NCBI GenBank assembly: GCA_016617785.1
Contig: JADILM010000006.1
Location: forward strand, 806,001-870,000
Reading direction: 5' to 3'
DNA from: Sporobolomyces roseus
Taxonomy: Eukaryota > Basidiomycota > Microbotryomycetes > Sporidiobolales > Sporidiobolaceae
DNA: 64,000 nt
The position numbers and the translations under genes are program-made. Of the stretch, positions 55,975-64,000 are shown piece by piece (positions within the stretch are counted from its first letter, which is position 1; each line of letters starts with the position of its first letter). The notes below the pieces were generated by a model. The model was not told where the DNA came from and searched no databases. It saw only the letters and a list, made by a program, of their open reading frames with translations.

Positions 55975-58092
55975 ATGTCTGTGAGTATACTAGTCTGATC
56001 CTCTTCCACTCGAATAGATGAGCGCCCAACGAGGCAGTCATCATTTCGCCATTTTACACTTGATCTCTCATCCCGCCAATCTCGCTCTTCTCATCCTCAG
56101 CACACCGCACGACTGTGATCAGGCGATCCGTGGAATAAGGAGCTAGGAATAAGGTGATCTGCGTGACTAGGAGGTCTTCACGAGGTGATGCGGTAGTTGG
56201 GCGTTGATCGCTAAATCGAATGATCCCTCTCGGTTCTCAACCTCATCACACACGAGCTAGACCGTCAGAGTACATTGTACTGACTATCTGAATCACTCCC
56301 GCAGATCGACACCGCAAAGGATAGCAAACTCGTCTTTGAGACTTCAGAATCCGTCTCTGTCGTATGTTTAGTCCCTCCTTACCAGCACTCTCTCCCTCTT
56401 GTAAGCTGACGGAGTTGGGATCGAACTATACAGGCCCCTACATTCGATGCTCTCGGACTGAAAGAAGATCTTCTTCGTGGTATCTACGCTTACGGTTCGT
56501 TTTCAGTCTGTTCTTCCCTCTCTCCTTGTTAATTCCGCTGATCCCCACTGTGATCATTCCCAGGTTTCGAGAAGCCTTCAGCTATTCAACAACGAGCCAT
56601 CCTTCCCGTCACGAAAGGTCGAGATGTCATCGCTCAAGCCCAGTCCGGAACTGGTAAAACCGCCACCTTCTCCATCTCCATGCTCCAATCGATCGATACT
56701 TCCGTCCGAGAAACTCAAGCACTCGTCCTCTCCCCTACTCGTGAATTGGCTACTCAAATTCAAAGCGTCGTTCTCGCTCTCGGAGGTAAGTACTTCTCCT
56801 TTCTCTCGACTCGTTACCGCGCAGAGATTGAATCCGACGTCAATAGATTATATGAACGTATCTTGTCACGCTTGTATCGGAGGAACCTCGATCGGAGAAG
56901 ATATTCGCAAACTCGAACACGGTCAACAAATCGTTTCAGGAACTCCAGGACGAGTGTTCGATATGATCAAACGTCGACACCTCCGTACGCGCAACATCAA
57001 GATGCTCGTACTCGACGAAGCGGACGAACTGTTGAACCGAGGATTCATGGATCAAATTTACGACGTTTATCGTTACCTCCCTCCTCAAACTCAAGTAGTC
57101 GTCCTCTCGGCTACACTCCCTCACGACGTCCTAGAAATGACGACCAAGTTCATGACGGATCCAATCCGGATCTTGGTCAAACGTGATGAGTTGACTTTGG
57201 AAGGGATCAAACAATTCTTCGTCGCTGTCGAGAAGGAGGATTGGAAATTCGATACTTTGTGCGATTTGTACGATACTTTGACCATTACTCAGGCAGTCAT
57301 CTTTTGCAACACGAGAAGAAAGGTCGATTGGTTGACGGAGAAAATGCGTGAAGCAAACTTTACCGTAAAGCAACATCTCTTCTCTCTCTACTTTCTTCTT
57401 ACTGACACTCGATCGAGATCCTTTTTAGGTATCGGCGATGCATGGGGAGATGCCTCAAAAAGAACGTGATACCATTATGGGAGAATTCCGTAACGGTTCA
57501 TCTCGAGTTTTGATCACTACCGACGTTTGGGCTCGAGGATTGGACGTGCAGCAAGTCAGTTTGGTCATCAACTACGATCTGCCGAGTAATCGTGAAAAGT
57601 ACGTCCTAGTCTCCTCTCTACTAGTCGCTCCATTCGATGCTGATGTTATTCTCTCTTCTTTTACAGCTACATTCACAGGATTGGTCGATCGGGACGGTGA
57701 GCACTCCTCATTTCTCTTTCGGGTTCTCGTTCCGGGTGTCGCCTGCTGGCCTCTCCTCGATTTCGTCTGAACCCTCCCCTCGAGACCACCGTGCTGACGC
57801 TGCCTAATCTCTCTAGATTTGGACGCAAGGGTGTTGCGATCAACGTTTGTCCCCCCGCTTTCTCTTCTTCGCTCGATGGAATCTATTCGGGTACTGACTC
57901 TGCTTCGCTCTCTCTCTCTAGTTCGTTACGACGGAGGACGTCAAGATCTTACGAGACTTGGAACAATACTACGCAACTCAAGTGCGTTTCCCTTCTCTCT
58001 CTCTCTTCTCTCTCCTCAATCGAAAGTTGACGATCATCTTTGCGCACGAACAGATTGATGAGATGCCCGTGAATATTCAAGACGCTATGTAG
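55975..58092 (+). CDS. FAL1: DEAD-box RNA helicase eIF4AIII (exon junction complex core)
   Basis: ATP-dependent RNA clamp of the exon junction complex; the budding-yeast relative Fal1 acts in rRNA processing. Exon 1 is only ATG-TCT, followed by intron 55981-56304. The protein continues [17 protein letters not shown]. Motifs: Q motif [25 protein letters not shown], Ia PTRELA, Ib [85 protein letters not shown]. The end is [11 protein letters not shown]. The [18 protein letters not shown] region and this C-terminus favour eIF4AIII over the translation factor eIF4A. About nine introns. Its last two exons and 3' flank reappear inverted at 63271-63600. Confidence 0.94.
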
Positions 58093-58236
58093 AGAGAGAG
58101 AAGGAGGGAGGAAGGGCTTTTGGCGAGAGGAAGATTTCGTTGGGAGCTGAGAGGAACGTGGGAGAGGGAGAGGGAGAGTGGGGGGGAGGGGGAGGCAGGA
58201 GAAGCGATGAGTGCGAGAGATGAGTGGGATCGAAGA
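57901..58236 (+). repeat. Left arm of inverted repeat (eIF4AIII 3' end)
   Basis: Covers the end of an intron, the penultimate exon, the last intron, the last exon and about 145 bp of 3' flank of eIF4AIII. The reverse complement lies at 63271-63600. In the 60-bp exon I count four differences, in the 39-bp last exon three. The last intron is also conserved with small indels. Confidence 0.88.
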
Positions 58237-58549
58237 GTCTTGCGACGTCGAGTTCATACGTACAAAAAGTAATGTCTGACGATAGGGCAGGCGAATGTAA
58301 CAGTTCCTTTTCGTTTTAAGTGGTACGAAGCGTGTGAGAGCTGAGCATCCATCTTCTATATCTCCTTTCAGATCATTCCTCTCAGTGCTGCGGACTAGTT
58401 CGGAGTTCCGCGGGTTGGCGAGCTTTCTCCTCTTTCTCCTTTCTTACCCTCTCTCTTTCTCCTGCTCCTCACTTCAAAGCCTTTCGACGACTCTTCCGCT
58501 CTAAGCTCAGTATCTGACTGGTGCTGCAGATCAGCGCTCTGCTCCTATC

Positions 58550-60541
58550 ATGTCGAATCAACGCGAAACGACAGGCGAGATCGACTCAGATGAAGAGGTG
58601 ACATGGACCGAGGTGAGGAGACTTGAGCATACTCACGAGACCACTCTGCTGACTGAAGCTCGTTCTGTAGAGATCAACCACTTGGTACATTAACGAGGAA
58701 ACATCTAAAACGTTCGCAGCCAACCCGAGTAATGGGATTCTTGTGAGTTCTCTGCTTCTCCAGCTTTCACGTTTATTAAGTCGACACTGTACAGTCGCCA
58801 ACGTTCGGGCAAGGTCGCTGGCAATTATACCTTCTCGAGGTTCGAAACCTCTTGATCTCGGTCGATTCGACTGATTCTGTCAACTTGAGCCAGGAGGACG
58901 AGAGTCGGAATGGCTCACGCGGTATCAGTCTCAGCGTACAAGCCAAAGTAGACCGTGCCGACATGCGCGGTGCAACCGCTGAGGAAGCATGGGTTCGAGA
59001 AGGAATTTGGACTGCTACCGTCAAGGTGCGCGGTTTCCCTTTTTCGTCAAGAAACCACACTGATATGTCGCTCATTGAAAGCTGGTGAAAGATTATCGGA
59101 CGAGCAAAGGCCTCAAATTCGAAAAGAAGTACATCGATTTCAGTTGTACGAATTCGATTGCCACAATCAAGATCTTCGGGAATCAAGCTGAGCTTGTAGC
59201 CTTCTGCGACGATTCTCATGTACGTGTATCTCAATCGTCTAGGCTACCCTGATCTTCACCTCCTGGTTCTCTGGGGCGCTAGGAGTCACTTCAAGTTCAT
59301 TGCACTTTGAAAGACACTAGCAAACGTGTATCTACAGGGTATCCGGAGGACAAAACTGGACATCTCTTTTTCGACAACCCTCAATTTGCCGATGTCGTTT
59401 TCACGTTCCCGGAAGAACTCGCTGGGCGACGAATCTTCGCGAGTCGAGCTATACTCCAACATCGTTCCGAATACTTCAAAGCTCGTGCGGAACTCCTCTT
59501 CACTGTCTCCGTATTGTCTTACTTGCTGACAACTCTTCTTGCTCTGCACAGTCTTCTCCTCTGGATTTTCGGAAGCAACTCAAGCTGTGACCGTTGATAT
59601 CGCAAATCTCTTGCTAGTCGACGAGGGGTACATCGAGCAAGACGAAGACGATATGGGTATGTTTGATGCTGGAATTGATGGTGAAGTTGAGGTATACGAG
59701 GATCCGAAAGAGGAACAACACAAGATCGAGGAAGATGCGCAAAAGCCCTCGGTTCCCGCAGCGAAGCCGTTACTTCGCTCAATGCTAGAAGTCAAAGTTT
59801 CCGATACCTGGTGATGCATCTCTTCTCTCTATCATATGATCTAAGACTGACAATGTCGTGAAAGCAGTTTCGTCGCTTATCGAGCTATGCTTGCCTACCT
59901 TCATTCCGGCTTGTTGCCGCTTACCGCTCTACCTTCCGACTATCTGATTGCACGACATCGCGCTCTCGAACGTCATCGCTCCGCAGATGGAGCTTTCACC
60001 TTTCCTAGCCGTCACAAATGGCTTCAAGATCGATTCAGGTTACCAGAAGATCACCCTGATTGGAAAGGCGTCGGTCCATGCTCTCCACACGCCATCTATC
60101 GACTCGCACATCGATATGATATGCAGGATCTGTTGCGTCTTGCAGGAGACCGCATTTACAACGGCCTCACCGATGAGAATGTTGGTGTTGTTCGCTTTCT
60201 CACGTATTTCGCAGAACGATACTGATGCTCGCGTCCCGCAGGTTGCATATGAGCTTTTCAGTCCGCTCAGCATCGATCACTCAGAGCTACATGATCGGAT
60301 TACAGAGTACATCTACAAGAACTGGGTTAGCGAGCCCTCTTTTTGTCGATTGAACCTGTAACTTGAATCTACTGACTTCGGTCGTGTCTTACAGGACAGT
60401 GTTCAATCTAGCTACCCTTGGAAGCTAGTCTGTGACAAGATTGTTGTAGGAGAAATGGTTCACGCTGCTCCTGCGGTTAGGGCAGTCTTCGATCTTATGA
60501 ACAGGTTTTCTCAGCCCGAGAACTCGGACTCAGACTATTGA
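58550..60541 (+). CDS. MATH-like/BTB domain protein 1
   Basis: BTB proteins with an N-terminal MATH fold are usually substrate adaptors of CUL3 ubiquitin ligases. The start at 58550 gives MSNQRETTGEIDSDEEVTWT. A MATH-like region follows over several exons: STTWYINEETSKTFAANP, then SPTFGQGRWQLYLLEV, then GISLSVQAKVDRADMRGATA. BTB: HLFFDNPQFADVVFTFPE, then IFASRAILQHRSEYFKA. It is interrupted by an acidic insert (about 59600-59780, QDEDDMGMFDAG...), then resumes AYRAMLAYLHSGLLPLTALP. The C-terminal part (CSPHAIYRLAHRYDMQDLLR, then KNWDSVQSSYPWKLVCD) is helical. Exons match those of BTB protein 2 downstream. CUL3 adaptor function is inferred. About seven introns. Confidence 0.8.
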
Positions 60542-60966
60542 GTCGGTTTGCTCGAACGCAGGCATCTGATTTACATCCCCTTTGTCTCTTATTTTGTCAA
60601 CATTGCGAAAAATTGTCGGTCCTCTCCTTCATCGGATTCAGCGAGTCTTTCCTTTCAAAACGCTTTCGCAATTTGTGCGAAATCGAGCGAGAAGCTTCAT
60701 CCAGCCGAATCGATGCCTCCCGCACCAAACCAAGTGCTTCGAAACTTCGGTGTCGTTCTCACTGCATTCCAATCTGTGCGAAAAGTCAGACGAAAGTGGT
60801 GCAGAATCTCTCTCGACTTCTCTTTTCGGCTCCTCCTATCCCTCTCGGCTCAAGTTAGACCGCCAGTCCAACGCCGTAGCCTCAATCCGTACATCAAGAA
60901 TCTCTACCGCTCGCATACAAACGTTCAAGACTGCTCATCGTCGAAAGCAAGAGGAGACAAGAAACT
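60542..60966. other. Intergenic region between the two BTB genes
   Basis: About 425 bp. Overlapping open frames run through all three plus frames here (about 60540-61015) without any domain resemblance. I treat them as chance or leader. No repeat of eIF4AIII sequence was found in this gap. Confidence 0.45.
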
Positions 60967-63090
60967 ATGTCAACATCGGGTTCAATCAGGCATTGCGATA
61001 GCAAGACAGCCGTAAGTAGCTCCCACTATCGACTTACTACCATATGCTGACGCGTAGAGCTCTTCAGATTTCGACCAAGTGGGAAATCTCAGATGCAAAG
61101 GCTTTACTCGCTCAAAGACCTCTTCCTGTTCTCTATGTGAGCCTGATTCCAACGCAGAAACCATCCAGAAATCGCTGACAACCCAAGGTAGTCCCCACCT
61201 TTCGGTGAGGGAAAATGGCAACTGAAGTTGAGCGAAGTGAGTTGCAATTCACTTTCCAGCGTGAGAAAGGTTGCTGACGCACTGATTCAACAGAGCTTGA
61301 GCGGAGAACACGCTGGTCAAATCGGTATCTATCTCATGGCGTTGCGAGTCGAGGAGGACCTTCGTTCGGCGACTTCGGAACTGGCTTGGAGTCGAGGGAA
61401 GAAAGCGCATCGATCAAGGTCCGTTAGTGTCTACTTCTCCCACTACCTCAATTTCGCTGACCTCTTCAGCCTCGTCCAAGTAGGTATCGACCCCGCTATC
61501 GTTGAACAGGCCGCCCGGCTCCAGATTGGTCGCCACTGTTCACGACCGTCAATTCAATTCGAATAACTTCGTACACGGCAAGACCGACTTCGCGAGTCCC
61601 GATCAGCTCAAGGCAAAGATTGACAAGTCGGTGAGCTGTCCACGTGCTTCGGCTTCAATCCGCTTGCTGACCGTCCTCCGTTTCTAGGATCTCCTTTTCG
61701 TCGAATGTACACTCACTGAGACTGGGACAGACGAAACTCCGTACTATCGACCTTTGAATCCGCTCGGAGATATCCTCTTCGACAACCCAGAGTATGCCGA
61801 TGTCGTCTTCGTCTTCACGGGCGACTCTGCGAAGAAAGAGCGTCAGATCTATGCCAACAAGGATGTGCTCAGTCGCAGTTCCAAGTACTTTGCAAAACGT
61901 GCGTTACAGTTCTCGTACCAATTCAATCGCTGTCACTCACAGGTTACGATCAGGTTTCTCACCGGAGAGCGACTCAGAAGATTCGATCGTCCTCGTTGAT
62001 GCTCACGCTCCGCGACCTGCGACCGACAAAGACGACATCGCTGACGAAGACGAAATGGGTCATCTCGATCTGATCTTGTCGCACGAGCGCGAGGAGAAAC
62101 AAGACGTCGAGAACCGCGAGGATGCTCCGGTGGACGATGAAGGCAAACAATCAAAGCAGCTCATCTCGAATCAAGCACGTTCTCAGGTCGCTGTCAACGA
62201 TACCTCGAATGGCATAAACGAGATGAGCGATAGAGTCAACGAATCAACCGACCACTCTGGCATTGAAACAAGGAACAAGAAACGTCGCAGAACGTCAAAG
62301 AGTGTCGAGAAACAGGACGATCAGAAGCTCCTTCGTCGTATGGTACGAATCAAAGTCGAACATCCGTGAGCCCCTATGCTATGCTTTCATCGAATCTCTC
62401 CGCTTCGACGCTCAATCGGTTTCACTTCAGATATAACGCTTTCCGAGCTTTTTTGGCGTATCTTCACACAGGTTCATTACCGATGACAGCGCTACCATCC
62501 GACTGGATCATCGCCAAAGCCGACGCTTTTGGTGAACACGTCGGGGAAACGCGAGCCTTCAATTTCCCTTCTCGCGGTGAATGGCTTCGATCGGAATTCT
62601 TCAAACTCAAAGGTCAACCAGACTGGAAAGACATCCAACCTTGCTCTCCCCACGCGCTTTACAGAGTCGCACTCGCCTTCGAATGTTCGGAAGTGCAGAC
62701 GATCGCCTTGGATCGCATTGTTCGAAGCTTGACCGTCCGAAACGTGAATTTGTCTCCCTTCTCACGATCCGAGCCCTCTGCTGACTCCGAGGTCTCCTTC
62801 ATAGGTCGCAATGGAGCTCGTGAGTCCGCTTAGTCAAGACGAATCCGAAACTGTCGAGAATGCGATCTTTCCCTTCTTCCAGAAGAACTGGGTAAATTTT
62901 TGCCTCTTTTCTTCCCGAAGATCAACCCCAGTTCACGCTCACTGATGCCTCTCTACTCCTACAGGACGCCGTCAAGAGCAGTGCCGAATGGGATTGGGTC
63001 ATGGATCGATTTGCAGAAGGCAAGATCCCGTCGGCTAAAACTGTTCTCGTCAGAATGCTCAAAGCCATGGAGTTCCCGAAACCCAAGTGA
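60967..63090 (+). CDS. MATH-like/BTB domain protein 2 (tandem paralogue)
   Basis: Start taken at 60967 (MSTSGSIRHCDSKTA), the last ATG before sequence alignable with protein 1; the start is the weakest part. MATH-like: ISTKWEISDAKALLAQRPLP, then after an intron SPPFGEGKWQLKLSE, then IGIYLMALRVEEDLRSATSE. Exon borders coincide with protein 1 (intron before SPxFGxGxWQL). BTB: DILFDNPEYADVVFVFTGDS, IYANKDVLSRSSKYFAK, a long acidic insert about 62000-62360 containing a basic patch (NKKRRRTSK, possible nuclear signal), then AFRAFLAYLHTGSLPMTALP. The C-terminus CSPHALYRVALAFECSEVQT and KNWDAVKSSAEWDWVMDRFA parallels protein 1. Moderate divergence indicates an older tandem duplication. Same caveats on function. 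Confidence 0.75.
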
Positions 63091-63270
63091 ACAGAGATTC
63101 TCTTGAGCATCATAGTATGCGTCAATCAATTACCGCTTGTGGATTGTAGATAACGCAAATGAAACGAAGTGCTTTTACGAATTCGAATCGAGGATCGTCG
63201 CGAAGCCTTCTTCTCCTTCAACAGTCTGAGCTCTTGCCGCAGCCTCGTTCATACGCAGCGTCTCTGACGT
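63091..63270. other. Spacer between BTB gene 2 and the inverted-repeat arm
   Basis: 180 bp, presumably 3' untranslated region of BTB gene 2. No terminator-like signal was identified with confidence. Confidence 0.4.
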
Positions 63271-63600
63271 CTTCGATCCCACTCATCTCTCGCACCCATC
63301 GCTTCTCCTTCCTTTCCTACCCCTCACTCTCCCTCTCCCACGTTCCTCCCAGCTCCCAACGAAATCTTCTCTCTCGCCAAAAGCCCTTCCTCCTCCTTCT
63401 CTCTCTTTACATAGCGTCTTGAATATTCACGGGCATCTCGTCGATCTATAGAGCGCAAAGATGATCGTCAACTTTCGATTGCGGAGAGAGAAGACAGAGA
63501 GAGAAGGGACTCACTTGAGTTGCGTAGTGTTGTTCCAAGTCTCGTAAGATCTTGACATCCTCCATCGTGACGAACTAGAGAGAGAAGCGAGCTGAACCGA
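63271..63600 (-). repeat. Right arm of inverted repeat (eIF4AIII 3' end copy)
   Basis: Reverse complement of 57901-58236, with small indels and scattered substitutions. It keeps the splice acceptor, both exons, the last intron and the 3' flank. The loop between arms is about 5 kb and contains exactly the two BTB genes. Confidence 0.88.
63407..63574 (-). pseudogene. eIF4AIII fragment, last two exons only
   Basis: Encodes [20 protein letters not shown] and, after an intact intron, [12 protein letters not shown]. Compared with the full gene there are two amino-acid changes (Thr to Met, Tyr to His) and the stop is TAA rather than TAG. The neighbouring gene's stop lies at 63807 and no upstream helicase exons are present between them, so this copy cannot make a helicase. 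The retained intron shows the duplication was at DNA level, not through mRNA. Confidence 0.85.
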
Positions 63601-63806
63601 GCGTAGTAGCGTCGCTGATCGCTTCGACGAGACTCTTGAACGAGGATCAAACAGGAATCGATTTGGAGTAGTAAAAAAGGTTTCACTTTTGATTCTTGAA
63701 TACAAACACGGAAGGGGGGTACATACGAAAAGAGAACTAGTGAGTTACTGGGTATACGATACTACATCTGCTGCAAAGCGAGGAGAATGGGCCTGGCTTT
63801 TCCTGT

Positions 63807-64000
63807 TTAGTCCTCCTCCTCTACATCCGAATCTGCCGCGTCTCCCCCTGGTCCCGCTTGATCCATTCCTGCTACGATCTCGGCTCCTGCTGTTTCTCCT
63901 CCTGATGACTTTTGCGCTTGTAGTCGTTTACCTATTGAAACGAGGAGAGAGGGAGAGAAAGAAACGGGTTAGATCAGATTTGAAAGGGGAAGAGAGTATG
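63807..64000 (-). CDS. 3' end of an unidentified gene (cut by right edge)
   Basis: The last exon runs 63931 to the stop at 63807; a splice acceptor (ttcaatag) precedes it and an intron occupies at least part of 63932-64000. The visible C-terminus is KRLQAQKSSGGETAGAEIVA followed by GMDQAGPGGDAADSDVEEED. Gly-rich plus acidic tails of this kind occur on several chaperone and co-chaperone families, but nothing here is specific enough to name one. Confidence 0.55.

Noticed and set aside
60542..61015. A gene in the gap between the two BTB genes
   Set aside because: Frames are open in all three phases, which points to stop-poor sequence, and none shows a motif or splice pattern. The real BTB gene 2 model starts at its end.
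63407..63574. A second functional eIF4AIII gene at the right edge
   Set aside because: Only the last two exons are present; a different gene's terminus at 63807 leaves no room for the helicase core.

Overview
This is nuclear DNA of a fungus, most likely a basidiomycete yeast or a close relative. Genes are densely packed and cut by many short introns, mostly 40-120 nt, often with ctaac/ctgac-like branch sites. The gene set is fungal: Zn2Cys6 regulator, trifunctional C1-THF synthase, Mif2-type CENP-C, Pol5, fungal-type ceramide glucosyltransferase and a CWC22/eIF4AIII exon-junction machinery. I cannot place it below phylum from sequence alone. No tRNA, rRNA, transposon, CRISPR array or bacterial-style operon was seen.

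Layout, left to right. 1-14.9 kb: 3' part of CWC22 (-), ceramide glucosyltransferase (+), a very long Ser/Pro-rich protein (-), MCM7 (-), TAF7 (+). 15.7-29.0 kb: a short nuclear-looking hypothetical (+), then SET-domain genes A and B (-), Pol5/MYBBP1A-like (-), a mitochondrial membrane protein (+), and SET genes B' and A' (+). The four SET genes form a mirror-image A-B ... B'-A' arrangement. 29.3-48.4 kb: V-ATPase subunit A (-), CENP-C/Mif2 (+), secreted lysozyme-like protein (+), EI24-family membrane protein (-), a Rieske plus ferritin-like (DUF455/MiaE-like) fusion (+), METTL2/Trm140-type tRNA methyltransferase (-), C1-THF synthase (+). 48.8-58.1 kb: Zn2Cys6 factor (-), hypothetical (-), SF3A3/Prp9 (-), eIF4AIII (+). 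58.5-63.1 kb: two tandem MATH-like/BTB genes (+). This pair is bracketed by an inverted repeat of about 330 bp made from the last two exons and 3' flank of eIF4AIII. The right edge holds the 3' end of another gene (-).

Most housekeeping genes sit in head-to-head pairs with short shared promoters: CWC22/GCS 84 bp, SF3A3/eIF4AIII 91 bp, Pol5/mitochondrial protein 149 bp, METTL2/C1-THF 224 bp, EI24/Rieske fusion 249 bp, VMA1/CENP-C 341 bp. Three encoded proteins act in pre-mRNA splicing or the exon junction complex (CWC22, SF3A3, eIF4AIII).

The accessory content is concentrated in two inverted-duplication structures: the SET quartet (old, diverged) and the eIF4AIII-tail repeat around the BTB pair (recent-looking). 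Other points of note are a CENP-C gene whose reading frame is best explained by three GC-AG introns and a doubled N-terminal motif, and a Rieske domain whose two iron-ligand motifs are pushed apart by an acidic insert.
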